DNA of 47,227 nucleotides from Myxococcales bacterium (lineage in GTDB: Bacteria > Myxococcota > Myxococcia > Myxococcales > Myxococcaceae). The translations under genes and the position numbers were made by a program. Shown in pieces: positions 8,601 to 16,983 of this stretch; position 1 is the stretch's first letter, and each line of letters starts with the position of its first letter. The notes below the pieces were generated by a model. The model saw only the letters and a program-made list of their open reading frames with translations. It had not been told where the DNA came from and did no database searches. The stretch is taken from the NCBI GenBank assembly GCA_003153055.1, contig PMBV01000125.1, positions 1 to 47,227 of the forward strand. Reading direction: 5' to 3'.

Positions 8601-9653
8601 ATGAATCCCGCGGAACTGCTGATGGCGATGAAACGAACGGTGGAGCAGCTCGCCGCCTTTCACGACATCGCCAAGACCCTGGTCTCGACGCTGGAAGTGA
8701 ACGAGGTGCTCAACGGCATCGGCACCCGGCTCTCGGCGCTGTTGGGGGCCGAGCGCTGGTCGCTGTTGCTCAAGGGTGACGATGGCCAGCTGCACTTCGA
8801 GCTGGCGCAGGGGCCGGGCACCGAGGCGCTGCTCAAGGAGACCATCGCGCCGGGGGAGGGCATCGTGGGGTCGGTCTTCCTTTCAGGCACGGCGCGGGTG
8901 GTGGCCGACGTGAGCCAGGAGCCCGACTTCGCCAAGCGCTTCGATGCGCTCACCTCGACCCGCACCGGCTCGGTGCTCGTGGTGCCGCTCAAGGTGCACG
9001 GCCTGGTGCTCGGAGTGCTCGAGCTCGTCTCTCCCCAAGGGCAGCGGGCCTTCACTCAGGAAGACTTGAGGGCTGCTTCGTCGGTCGCCGACTTCGCGGG
9101 CATCGCCATTGACAACGCGCGGAACTTCAAGCGGGTGCAGGAGCTGACGTTGATCGACGAGCACACCGGGTTGTTCAACGCCCGGCACCTCTTGTCGCGG
9201 CTCGAGCACGAGGTGGCTCGGTGCACCCGGTTTGCCCGGCCGGTGTCCCTCATCTTCCTCGACCTCGACGACTTCAAGTCGGTCAACGACACCTACGGAC
9301 ACCTGGTGGGCAGCGCGGCGCTCCACCACACGGGGAAGATCATCACCTCGGCCATTCGCGGGGTCGACTCGGCGTACCGCTTCGGGGGCGACGAGTTCGC
9401 CGTGCTCTTGGTGGAGACCGGCTTCGATGGGAGCGCCATCGTGGCCGAGCGGATCCTCTCGGCGTTCAAGACGATGCCGTACACCTTCGGAGACGGCTGC
9501 TCGGTGATGCTCCAGGCCTCGGTTGGGGTGGCGACGTTCCCCGAAGAGGGCCTCACCAGCCTCTCGCTGCTCCAGGCGGCGGACCAGGCGATGTACCGGG
9601 CCAAGCGCTCGGGGAAGGGTCTGTGGCGGCGGCTCACCGGCGATCCCCCGTAG
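8601..9653 (+). CDS. GAF-GGDEF diguanylate cyclase
   Basis: The predicted cytoplasmic enzyme makes cyclic di-GMP from two GTP. An N-terminal GAF sensor domain covers about residues 20-170. A GGDEF domain covers about 180-345, with an intact GGDEF signature at 262-266 and the metal-binding FLDLDDFKSVNDTYGH block. An RxxD inhibitory site (RGVD, 253-256) lies five residues before GGDEF, so product inhibition is expected. There are no membrane helices, so the GAF domain probably reads a soluble ligand or redox state. The ATG at 8601 is used here; a GTG 15 bases upstream is possible, and neither has a clear ribosome site. No EAL domain and no two-component partner lie nearby. Confidence 0.93.
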   Translation: MNPAELLMAMKRTVEQLAAFHDIAKTLVSTLEVNEVLNGIGTRLSALLGAERWSLLLKGDDGQLHFELAQGPGTEALLKETIAPGEGIVGSVFLSGTARVVADVSQEPDFAKRFDALTSTRTGSVLVVPLKVHGLVLGVLELVSPQGQRAFTQEDLRAASSVADFAGIAIDNARNFKRVQELTLIDEHTGLFNARHLLSRLEHEVARCTRFARPVSLIFLDLDDFKSVNDTYGHLVGSAALHHTGKIITSAIRGVDSAYRFGGDEFAVLLVETGFDGSAIVAERILSAFKTMPYTFGDGCSVMLQASVGVATFPEEGLTSLSLLQAADQAMYRAKRSGKGLWRRLTGDPP

Positions 9654-9683
9654 GACGCTTCGTCCGTTCGGCGAAGGAGCGCC

Positions 9684-10868
9684 TCAGCGCGTGCCACCGT
9701 CGGAGAGCGGGCGCTCGGTGTACCCGGCGACGAAGTCCACCGGCGGGCCATCGGAGACGCACAGGCGCAGCACTTGGCCGGTGCCGTCCGAGGCCACCGC
9801 ATGGATCGCCGCCAAGCCTTCAGCGCTGCCCACGGTGATGACCCAGCGGTCATCGGGCGTCCAATGGCTGGGGCTCAGGGCCACGAGCGGGGCGCCGCAG
9901 ACGTCTTGGTGGGTGAGGGCCAGATCGTCGCCTCCGTCGGGCCTGACCCGGTGGAGCTCGCCCGAGGCGACGTCAGCGGCGGTGAGCAGGTACGAGAGCC
10001 ACTCGCCGTTCGTCGACCATCGGGGATACATGGCCATGCCCGACTGAGGCGTCGGGAGCCAGCGTGGGTTCAGCCCGCTGAAGTCCTCGAGGCCCAGGGC
10101 CCGAACCTGGGAGTTCCTCAGGGCGATGCTGCGCCCGTCGGGGCTCACCGCGGGCATGTCCGAGTAGCAGCCGCCGAAGGACGGAAAGGCAGCGAGGCCG
10201 GTGCCGTCGACGTTCACGGTCTCCAGCGCACAGTAGAAGTCGAAGACGAACGTGCCCGAGTCTGGCGTGAAGCCGCCGTAGACGACGTAGTCGGTATTCG
10301 AGAAGACCTTCCGCTCGGCTCCTGTCTCGAGGTCTCGAACCCAGACGTCGCCCCGGGCCGCCGGGACCGTGCCGTTGGGGCCGTTTCTCGAGAACCCGAG
10401 CCAGCGACCGTCGGGCGAGAGGGCGGGCCGGCCTCCTTCGGTGAGGAGGTGATCGCTGAGCCCGTCTCCCGAGCGAACCCAGATGCTGCCGGACAGCCCC
10501 GCGTCGGCCGAAGGAGCCCGCGTGTAGTAGATGGTGCCCGGCAGCGTCCCGGTGCTCACGCAACGGACTCCCCCATCGGGTATCACCAGCCCTCCGTCGA
10601 GGCCGAACGCGCAGCCGGCGTCGATGCCGGCGTCGCCTGCGCCCCCGTCACCAGCACCGGCGTCGAGCTCGTGCCCACCGTCGAGGCCCGAGTCGGCCGC
10701 GCCGCCGTCTCGCGTACCGGCATCGGGCGCTGCTCCGCCATCGAGGCCGGCGTCGTCTGGCCCTGCATCGGCCTCGGCGGCGTCAGTGCCGCCATCAGAC
10801 GAGCAGTTGCACCCCGCGGCCATCACCAGCACCGCGACAGCTCCCGTGACTCGTACGAGCATTCTCAT
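9684..10868 (-). CDS. TolB-like beta-propeller lipoprotein with Asp-Ala-Gly linker
   Basis: A 394-residue lipoprotein whose signal peptide ends at lipobox AAGC (Cys20). The start at 10868 is supported by a GAGAGG ribosome site. Residues about 22-95 are a low-complexity linker of Asp-Ala-Gly and Asp-Gly-Gly units, typical of myxobacterial surface lipoproteins. The rest shows recurring PD40/WD40-like blades: LSPDGRWLGFSR, FTPDSGTFVFD, VSPDGRSIALR, WSTNGEWLSYL and WTPDDRWVITV. This predicts a TolB-type propeller of about six blades, probably a protein-binding scaffold on the envelope. No catalytic residues are visible. The TolPal context is absent, so it should not be called TolB. Confidence 0.85.
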   Translation of the reverse strand: MRMLVRVTGAVAVLVMAAGCNCSSDGGTDAAEADAGPDDAGLDGGAAPDAGTRDGGAADSGLDGGHELDAGAGDGGAGDAGIDAGCAFGLDGGLVIPDGGVRCVSTGTLPGTIYYTRAPSADAGLSGSIWVRSGDGLSDHLLTEGGRPALSPDGRWLGFSRNGPNGTVPAARGDVWVRDLETGAERKVFSNTDYVVYGGFTPDSGTFVFDFYCALETVNVDGTGLAAFPSFGGCYSDMPAVSPDGRSIALRNSQVRALGLEDFSGLNPRWLPTPQSGMAMYPRWSTNGEWLSYLLTAADVASGELHRVRPDGGDDLALTHQDVCGAPLVALSPSHWTPDDRWVITVGSAEGLAAIHAVASDGTGQVLRLCVSDGPPVDFVAGYTERPLSDGGTR

Positions 10869-10916
10869 GGGTGTCCTCTCCGTGTTTCGCGAGCTCCTCG
10901 CGGCCGGCCGCGATCC

Positions 10917-11870
10917 TCATGTCAGCTCGACCTCCACGACTCGGCGGTGGTTCCCCTCGAGGAAGTCCACCAGTCGAGCCCGGGGTCTGGGGGGCTGGGT
11001 CGAGGAGCCACCGTTGAGGACGAGGATCTCGCCTCCCAGCATTCCCGTGCGGAGCATGGCGTGCTTGTGCCCGTGCAGCACCAGGGCCACGTGGTGCTCC
11101 ATGGCCCAGCACCTCACCGCGTCGGCGTCTTTCAAGACGCCCATGGTACCGAGTACCGTGTCGTCCACCAGCGGGACCAGGCGCTCGGCGTGCTGGGGTG
11201 ACAGGTGGTGGTGCAGCAGCAACACCCGCGCCTGACCCGCCACCTCCCTGAGCTGGGGTTCGACCCGCCCGAGCTGCTCCTGGCCCACCCGTCCCTCGGT
11301 GAAGCACTTGAGCCAGCCCATGCTGCCCTCGAGCGTGCCGCGATCCTCCACCGCCAGGCCTGCGTTGCTGTCGAGGAGCACCAGCTCGACGCGGCCCCAG
11401 CGCTCCACCCGAGGGTACTCGCCGAAAACCTCCGAGAACGCGCCGGGCTTGCCGGGGATCTCGACGTCGTGGTTCCCCGGGATGACGGCCCAGCGCAGCC
11501 CCGAGTCGCGGAGGAGGACCCAGGCCATGCGAAAGCGCGTTCGATCGGGGACCTCGGAGAGATCGCCGGTCACCACCAGGCCGTCGACGTGACAGCGGGC
11601 CAGCGCTCCGAGCCAGCGCTCGAAGACCGCCAGCCGCTCCTGGCCCTGGGGCGTGTCGGCCAGGTGGAGATCCGACAGGTGCGCCAGGCGAAAGCCGCCC
11701 GTGGGCAGCGGCGCAGTGAGCTCGAGCGGCCCCTCGCCCAGCGACGTGCCCAGCGAGAAGCCACACTCGGGGCAGACCCTCACGTAGCGGGGCACTGGCT
11801 CGCCGCACCCTGGGCACGCGTCGTCGGTGCCTCGGGCGTAGGTCGCCGTCTGGAGCACCCGGAGGCTCAC
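10917..11870 (-). CDS. Zinc-ribbon metallophosphoesterase
   Basis: Calcineurin-type phosphoesterase of 317 residues. The N-terminus has a zinc ribbon with paired cysteines (Cys19/Cys22 and Cys33/Cys36; CPGC and CPEC). The metallophosphoesterase core then shows all the usual metal-ligand blocks in order: LSDLHLAD, VVTGDLSE, IPGNHD, LLHHH and VLHGHKH. Substrate is unknown; the family includes cyclic-nucleotide and nucleic-acid phosphodiesterases. There is no signal peptide, so it is presumably cytoplasmic. The start is GTG at 11870, whose GTGA overlaps the stop of the upstream EcsC-domain gene, implying translational coupling and a shared role. Possible alternative: a protein phosphatase-like enzyme. 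Confidence 0.9.
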   Translation of the reverse strand: MSLRVLQTATYARGTDDACPGCGEPVPRYVRVCPECGFSLGTSLGEGPLELTAPLPTGGFRLAHLSDLHLADTPQGQERLAVFERWLGALARCHVDGLVVTGDLSEVPDRTRFRMAWVLLRDSGLRWAVIPGNHDVEIPGKPGAFSEVFGEYPRVERWGRVELVLLDSNAGLAVEDRGTLEGSMGWLKCFTEGRVGQEQLGRVEPQLREVAGQARVLLLHHHLSPQHAERLVPLVDDTVLGTMGVLKDADAVRCWAMEHHVALVLHGHKHAMLRTGMLGGEILVLNGGSSTQPPRPRARLVDFLEGNHRRVVEVELT

Positions 11871-13972
11871 CGCGAGGCGCCTCGAACCTTGCGCAGCAGC
11901 ACGTCACGGCTGGCCAGGTGAATGGCAGCTTCACGAATGTCTTTGATGAAGCCCGCGGCCGTGAGCCCGTTGACGATGGCTCCGCCGATGGGGACGATTT
12001 TGACGATCTGCCGCTTCGTGAGGCTCAGGCCGAGGAGCCGGGCGGTGTTGGTGATGAGCTGCTCAGCCACGATTCGCGGGGCCTGGCTGGTCGAGGTCCA
12101 CAGGTGCGCGACGAGCCACTGGGGTCCGTAGCTCACCCCGCCCACGGTGATGGCCTGGGGCGGCGGCTCCTTGGGCCCCGAGAGGTAGGCGAGCATGCCT
12201 TCACCGCCTGAGCTCGACACCCCGAGGCTGAAGGCGTCGGCGGCGAAGGCCTGGCTCTGCTCCGGCGAGGTGTCGAGGCCGTAGATGGTGGCCACCCGGG
12301 CGATGGCGCGAAAGGAGGCGAACAGCAAGACGCCCAGGTCGGCGGCCCCGGCCAACAACGAGACGCCCGGTGGGAGCGCGCCCAAGAGCCCCGAGGCGGC
12401 CGCCGCGCCGAGGAGCTCGAGGTTGGTCACCTCTCGCGCGAGCTGCGCCAAGCTCTCGCCCAGGCCCCGCTCGGCACGAAGCGCACGGGCCCGCGCCCCC
12501 AGCGCCTCGAGGTCACCGGCGTACTGGGTGCTCACGTGAAAAGCCGTGCGCAGCGCCGCTTCGCAGACGTCCTGCACCTTGAGGAGATCGCCGACCACCG
12601 CCACCCGGGTGGTGATGGCGGACATCGCGGCTTCGGCGATGGAGCGATCTTGGGTGAAGGCCTTCTTGCTCCACCAGGCGCTCACCGAGTCACGGGCTCG
12701 CCGCTCGTCATCGTTGAGCAGGGCATCGGCGCCAGCGAACTCCCGCTCTTGCTTCATCAGCAGGTGGTACGGGTCGTTGGTGTTGATGAACGACTCGAGC
12801 TCGCCTCGGCTGTGCTCCAGCGCCGAGCCTCTCCCGGTGAACAAGGGCTCCATCACCAGCCGGCGGGCGAAGTCGCGGGTCAGCTGGGTGGCGTAGTTGG
12901 TCCTGGAGTACAGGGGCGCGAGCTGCTCGGCCGCGACGCGGGCCTCGCGGTTGTCAGCCAGCCGCTGGATGGGTGCCTCGGCGAAGAGCTTGAGGCTCTT
13001 CTCGACGTTGGCCTGAGGGTCGCCCAGCACCAGTCGATCGAGCTGGCGAGCGAGCAGCGACTCGGCGAGCCGTCGAGCGTGGTGGGGCTGGCCGGCGTCG
13101 AGGGCTGCCTTGAGCTGGGCCTCGAAGGTGGCGACCGTGGCGTCCTTGAGCTGCTGGTACGTCTCGAGCAGGGGCCGATCCCACACGCGGTGCTCGAGCA
13201 CTTCTCTGAGCTCGGGCCGGTCGCCCAGCTCGACCGCCCGGCGAATGACCTCACGGGCGTGAATCTGCACGTCGCCCCGCTCGGCGTACAGCTGCGCCAG
13301 CCTGGTGAGCGAGGGCTCGAGGTCGGGCACCGCCAGGGCCTGCTTGAGTGCTTGCGGCGAGTCGAGCTCGGCCAGGCTCTCCTTCGACGCCCAGGCCAGC
13401 ACCATGCCTTCGAGGAGCTCGATGGCCGACTCGGTCTGCCCGTGCTCGAGGCGCTGGGTCGCGAGATCGTACAGCCGCCGGGGCGCAGTGGGCGGCGAGC
13501 TCCTCGACACGTCGGCCACCAGGTCGGTGAGCACCACCGAGCTCGTCTGCCAAGGCGCGTCGATGAGGTAGGCCCAGGCGTGCCGTGAGAGCCGAGGTGA
13601 CACGTGCTGGAGCGGCCAGGCGAAGGCCGCGGTGAGGTAGAGCACGTCTGGCGTGGTGCTCCCCTGGCGCAGCGAGCGCTCGAGCAACAGCTCGGCCGAG
13701 CGGAGGATCGGACCGGGCACCTCCCTCGCCGCGAGGAAGAACCGCTGGGCGGCCCGGTAGGTCGAGTCGGGGGTTGCCTTGAGGTCCGCGGCGGCGGCGA
13801 TGAGCGCCCGCCACGCCAAGGGCAGGCGCTCGTCTGTCGCCATGGGGTCGCTGTCGAGCACCTCGAGCTGGCCCTTGGCGAGTGCGCCCTTGGCCCACTT
13901 GGTCCACCGGTCGAAAGACGCCTCGCTTCCGTCGGGGAAAGACGGGAGGTTCGGCGGGGGTCGAACGCTCAT
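11867..13972 (-). CDS. Large helical-repeat protein with C-terminal EcsC domain
   Basis: A 701-residue protein. Residues about 1-470 are predicted almost entirely helical, with a TPR/HEAT-like look (repeated Leu/Ala/Glu-rich helix pairs). Residues about 480-690 look like an EcsC-family domain: a hydrophobic, Gly-rich segment (AAAASGLLGALPPGVSLLAG) followed by a C-terminal block containing KIVPIGGAIVNGLTA and FIKDIREAA. EcsC proteins are poorly understood membrane-associated factors; Bacillus EcsC accompanies an ABC exporter. I placed the start at 13972 (MSVRPPPNL); upstream codons in frame are possible. The downstream phosphoesterase overlaps its stop by four bases. An inverted repeat lies in its promoter region. 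Function unknown. Confidence 0.8.
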   Translation of the reverse strand: MSVRPPPNLPSFPDGSEASFDRWTKWAKGALAKGQLEVLDSDPMATDERLPLAWRALIAAAADLKATPDSTYRAAQRFFLAAREVPGPILRSAELLLERSLRQGSTTPDVLYLTAAFAWPLQHVSPRLSRHAWAYLIDAPWQTSSVVLTDLVADVSRSSPPTAPRRLYDLATQRLEHGQTESAIELLEGMVLAWASKESLAELDSPQALKQALAVPDLEPSLTRLAQLYAERGDVQIHAREVIRRAVELGDRPELREVLEHRVWDRPLLETYQQLKDATVATFEAQLKAALDAGQPHHARRLAESLLARQLDRLVLGDPQANVEKSLKLFAEAPIQRLADNREARVAAEQLAPLYSRTNYATQLTRDFARRLVMEPLFTGRGSALEHSRGELESFINTNDPYHLLMKQEREFAGADALLNDDERRARDSVSAWWSKKAFTQDRSIAEAAMSAITTRVAVVGDLLKVQDVCEAALRTAFHVSTQYAGDLEALGARARALRAERGLGESLAQLAREVTNLELLGAAAASGLLGALPPGVSLLAGAADLGVLLFASFRAIARVATIYGLDTSPEQSQAFAADAFSLGVSSSGGEGMLAYLSGPKEPPPQAITVGGVSYGPQWLVAHLWTSTSQAPRIVAEQLITNTARLLGLSLTKRQIVKIVPIGGAIVNGLTAAGFIKDIREAAIHLASRDVLLRKVRGASR

Positions 13973-14016
13973 GTGCGCAACTCTTACCATGGTGGCCACG
14001 CGCTGATCCGGTGGAG

Positions 14017-14039
14017 GACGTGACCACCTGTGTCACGTC
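14017..14039. promoter_or_regulatory. Perfect 8-bp inverted repeat, candidate operator
   Basis: GACGTGAC and GTCACGTC form perfect 8-base arms separated by seven bases. The site lies in the 95-base divergent gap between the EcsC-domain gene (start 13972, minus) and the PhzF-like gene (start 14068, plus). Size and position fit the binding site of a dimeric repressor or activator acting on both promoters. No regulator gene is adjacent. A short RNA hairpin is the alternative, but there is no following T-run. Confidence 0.5.
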
Positions 14040-14067
14040 GAAACTCGAGCTCAGGTACCATGAGCCC

Positions 14068-14949
14068 ATGGCGCGCTCCTTCCCACTCATCCAGCTCGAT
14101 GTCTTCGCCGCTCGGCCGCTCGAGGGAAACCCGCTGGCGGTCTTCACCGACGGTCGCGGGCTCTCCGACGGGGAAATGCAGGCGCTCGCTCGCGAGATGA
14201 ACCTCTCCGAGACCACCTTCATCATTCCCAGAGACTCGGCCGTCGAGCAGGAGCGCGGGGTGCGGGTGCGCATCTTCACCGTCGACGAAGAGATTCCCTT
14301 CGCCGGGCACCCCACGCTGGGCACGGCCTTCGCCATTCATCGCTCGACGGGAGCTCAGGAGGTCGCCCTCGAGCTCGGGGTGGGCCGGGTGCCGGTGCGT
14401 TTCGAAGACCCCGGCCGGCCGGCCTTCGGCGAGATGAGGCAGCTCGACCCGACGTTCGGCCTGGTGCACGATCGCGCCGCCGTGGCCCGCGCGGTGGGAG
14501 TGCCCGTCGACGCGCTCGATGCCTCGCTGCCCATTCAAACGGTCTCGACGGGGGCGCCGTTCGTCGTGGTGCCCTTCCGCTCGCTCGCTGCGCTCCAGGC
14601 GGTGAGGCTCGACCTCGCCACGGCCGACGTGTACCCCCGGGGCGTCGGCGCTCGGCACTTCTTCCTGGTGAGCCGCGAGACGGTGGACCCGGCGGCCAGG
14701 CTCCACGCGAGGATGATCTTCTCGGGCGGGGAAGACCCTGCGACCGGCTCGGCCTCGGGCTGTGCCGCCGCGTGGATGGTCGCCCACGGGGTCGCCAAGC
14801 CCGGCGAACGGGTCCTCATCGAGCAGGGTCTCGAGGCCCGCCGGCCCAGCCGCCTCTTCGTGCGGGCGGGGCGCTCGGGCGATCGCGTCGACGACGTGCG
14901 GGTCGGGGGAGAGGTCTTTGAGGTCATGCGGGGGATTGTCACCCTCTAA
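14068..14949 (+). CDS. PhzF-family isomerase
   Basis: The 293-residue product has the diaminopimelate-epimerase-like double fold of PhzF proteins. Visible motifs are the N-terminal QLDVFAARPLEGNPLAVF block and the NLSETTFI segment holding the presumed catalytic Glu. FAGHPTLGTA and the C-terminal DPATGSASG glycine loop follow. Length is normal. PhzF itself isomerises dihydro-3-hydroxyanthranilate in phenazine synthesis, but most family members have unknown substrates, and no phenazine gene lies nearby, so only the family is assigned. The start at 14068 fits the family N-terminus. The gene is divergent from the EcsC-domain gene, with a palindromic candidate operator between them. Confidence 0.93.
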   Translation: MARSFPLIQLDVFAARPLEGNPLAVFTDGRGLSDGEMQALAREMNLSETTFIIPRDSAVEQERGVRVRIFTVDEEIPFAGHPTLGTAFAIHRSTGAQEVALELGVGRVPVRFEDPGRPAFGEMRQLDPTFGLVHDRAAVARAVGVPVDALDASLPIQTVSTGAPFVVVPFRSLAALQAVRLDLATADVYPRGVGARHFFLVSRETVDPAARLHARMIFSGGEDPATGSASGCAAAWMVAHGVAKPGERVLIEQGLEARRPSRLFVRAGRSGDRVDDVRVGGEVFEVMRGIVTL

Positions 14950-15021
14950 AGAGACGGGGCCCTTCACTCGTGCCAAACTCCCCGGGCTCCATGGAGGGGC
15001 TTTGACGAAGGGACCAAATCC

Positions 15022-16320
15022 GTGAGCTTCATCTTCGCGAGCCTGGGGAGCCCCCAAGACGTCATGCCTTTTTTGGGCATCGCTGGTGCCCTCAAAGCAC
15101 GGGGACATCAGGTGACGGTCATCTCGTACGATCGCTACGAGACCGAGGCCCGTGCGCTGGGGCTCGACTTCGTCTCGGCGGGCCCATGGGCCGACGTCGA
15201 GAAGCTCTTGGGCAGCACCGACTTCAGCCACCCCTCGACGATGGATCGGGTCCTCAAGACCTTGATGGTGCCTCCGATGAGAGACGTGTACCGCCTCATC
15301 ACCGAGCGCCAGGCCTCGAAACAGACCGTGCTCGTCGCCTCCGCGCCCACCATCGCCGCCCGCCTCGCGCAAGAGAAGCTGAACCTCCCCTTGGTGACCC
15401 TGCACCTCGCGCCCGGCGCCCTGAGGTCGACCGAGCTGCCCCCGAGGTTTGCTCGGGCTGACCTGCCGGGGTGGCTGGCCGGGCTCTGGGCGCGGCCCAC
15501 CTACGCCTTGTCCGATTGGCAGCTCGACCGCCTGGTCAAAGGCGACGTGAACGCCTTTCGCGCCGAGCTGGGGCTCCGACCGCTCGACAGCATCGCCCGC
15601 TGGATGGCGACGCCCAAGCACGTCATCGGCCTGTTCCCCGAGTGGTTCGCTCCACCGCAGCTCGATTGGCCAAAGCACACCACGCTGACTCACTTTCCCC
15701 TCTTCGATACGCAGGGCTCGAACCCGCTGTCGCCCGAGGTCGAGGCGTTTCTCGCGGCTGGCGACGCGCCCGTGGTCTTCACCGTCGGGCCGCAGGCGAG
15801 GGGCTTTTCGTGGTTCCACAAGGCGTCCGTCGAGGCCTGCGCCACCATGGGGCTCCGAGGCATTCTGGTGTCCGACGCGCCACACGACGTACCTCGCCCG
15901 CTGCCGCCCACCGTGCTGCATGTCGAGCAGGTCTCCTTCGCGGCCCTGCTCCCCAAGGCCCAGGCCATCGTGCACCACGCGGGCATGGGCGTCATCGCTC
16001 AGGCGCTGAGGGCCGGCGTGCCTCAGCTCGTGGTGCCCTGGGGCTTCAACCAGTTCGACAACGCGGCGCGGGTCAAGCGACTCGGAGTCGCCGAGGAGCT
16101 CGACAGCAGCGGCTACGGCGGCCGCTGGGTGGCTGACTCCCTCGAGCGCCTCATGGCCGACACCGTCCTCGCCCAGCGGTGCCGCGAGGTCGCTGGCCAG
16201 TTCCAAGGCGTCGACCCGGTGGGGGTGACCTGCGAGGCGCTCGAGGCCTTCGGGGGCGAGGCCCATGGTCGGGCGGCTCCCCGGCCACCGGCGTCATCAG
16301 AGACCGGTGGGTCTGAATGA
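15022..16320 (+). CDS. Glycosyltransferase, UDP-glucuronosyl/macrolide (GT1) type
   Basis: A 432-residue GT-B fold enzyme that should transfer a sugar from a nucleotide donor to a small lipophilic acceptor. The N-terminal acceptor half starts with the typical FASLGSPQDVMPFLGIAGAL (a Gly-rich loop) and ARGHQVTV segments. The C-terminal donor half has the family signature, seen as VHHAGMGVIAQALRAGVPQL with downstream P-W-G-F-N-Q-F-D-N-A. The usual DQ pair is replaced by NQ followed by FDN, close to YjiC/MGT variants. It starts with GTG at 15022; an ACGAAGGGA stretch about 11 bases upstream may serve as ribosome site. The acceptor cannot be deduced. It stands alone between the PhzF-like gene and the RdgC-like pair. 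Confidence 0.88.
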   Translation: MSFIFASLGSPQDVMPFLGIAGALKARGHQVTVISYDRYETEARALGLDFVSAGPWADVEKLLGSTDFSHPSTMDRVLKTLMVPPMRDVYRLITERQASKQTVLVASAPTIAARLAQEKLNLPLVTLHLAPGALRSTELPPRFARADLPGWLAGLWARPTYALSDWQLDRLVKGDVNAFRAELGLRPLDSIARWMATPKHVIGLFPEWFAPPQLDWPKHTTLTHFPLFDTQGSNPLSPEVEAFLAAGDAPVVFTVGPQARGFSWFHKASVEACATMGLRGILVSDAPHDVPRPLPPTVLHVEQVSFAALLPKAQAIVHHAGMGVIAQALRAGVPQLVVPWGFNQFDNAARVKRLGVAEELDSSGYGGRWVADSLERLMADTVLAQRCREVAGQFQGVDPVGVTCEALEAFGGEAHGRAAPRPPASSETGGSE

Positions 16321-16382
16321 TGCGCTGCTGACAGGACGCTTGGCGCTTGCCTTCCTCGGCCTTTCCGTCGACAAGCCCGCCC

Positions 16383-16982
16383 ATGCCGATTCGACGAGGA
16401 ACCGTTTCATTCGCCCGTTTTCGCCTCGATGGGGCCGGGCCCAAAGACGCGCGCCGTTGGCTCTCGACCGCGCTGAAGGCCGGGGCCTTCGAGCCCATCG
16501 ACGTGAAGGGCGAGGAGGAGCGAACCGCCGGCTTCGTCGAGCTCGAGAACGCCGCCCGCACCGACTTCGGGCCGGGTGACGTCTTCTTCGGCACCCAGGC
16601 TCTGTTCGCCTGGCGCGTCGATCGGCTGCGCATTCCCGGGCCGCAGGTGCGGGCCGAGCTGCTCAAGTGGGCGCAGGCCTTCGAGGCCAAGAACGGTCGG
16701 GCTCCCGGCCGCCGAGAGCGGAGCGAGCAGAAGGACGTGGTGCGCCGGGCCTTGCGCTCGAAGGTCGACCCCGTCACCAAGACCTTCGACGTCAGCATCG
16801 ATCTCAAGGCGAAGGAGCTGTTCGTCTGGGCAACCTCGCGCACGGTGGTCGAAGAGGTGCACGCCGCGCTCGAAGCCCGCCTCGAGGTGAAGCTCATCGC
16901 GATGGTGCCCGGCGCCGCCATGACGCCTTCGCAGCTCGACGCGCTGCTCCCGACGCCAGCCCTCTTCGCGGAGGTCGCCTGA
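16383..16982 (+). CDS. RdgC-like protein, N-terminal half (first gene of a split pair)
   Basis: A 199-residue protein that resembles the N-terminal half of RdgC, a ring-shaped DNA-binding protein that restrains recombination. The resemblance, from remembered family features, covers the start (RGTVSFARFR), the central segment that runs through a pro-rich stretch into a helical Lys/Arg-rich region (RRERSEQKDVVRRALRSK), and the following strand pair ending in VVEEVHAAL. The ATG at 16383 gives the family-like N-terminus; an ATG at 16347 is in frame. The stop is followed one base later by the ATG of the next gene, in another frame, whose product resembles RdgC's C-terminal half. Single RdgC proteins are usually about 300 residues. 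Confidence 0.6.
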   Translation: MPIRRGTVSFARFRLDGAGPKDARRWLSTALKAGAFEPIDVKGEEERTAGFVELENAARTDFGPGDVFFGTQALFAWRVDRLRIPGPQVRAELLKWAQAFEAKNGRAPGRRERSEQKDVVRRALRSKVDPVTKTFDVSIDLKAKELFVWATSRTVVEEVHAALEARLEVKLIAMVPGAAMTPSQLDALLPTPALFAEVA

Positions 16983-16983
16983 C

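Noticed and set aside
9653..9665. Small stem GGACG-CTT-CGTCC between convergent genes, considered as a terminator
   Set aside because: Five base pairs and no T-run; too weak to report as a feature.
14068..14949. Phenazine biosynthesis, suggested by the PhzF-like gene
   Set aside because: No other phz genes in the window, and PhzF relatives are mostly unrelated to phenazines.
13984..16266. A 760-codon open frame on the minus strand opposite the PhzF-like and glycosyltransferase genes
   Set aside because: It is the mirror of well-supported plus-strand genes; composition is His/Arg/Gly-rich without any domain, a usual effect of high GC.
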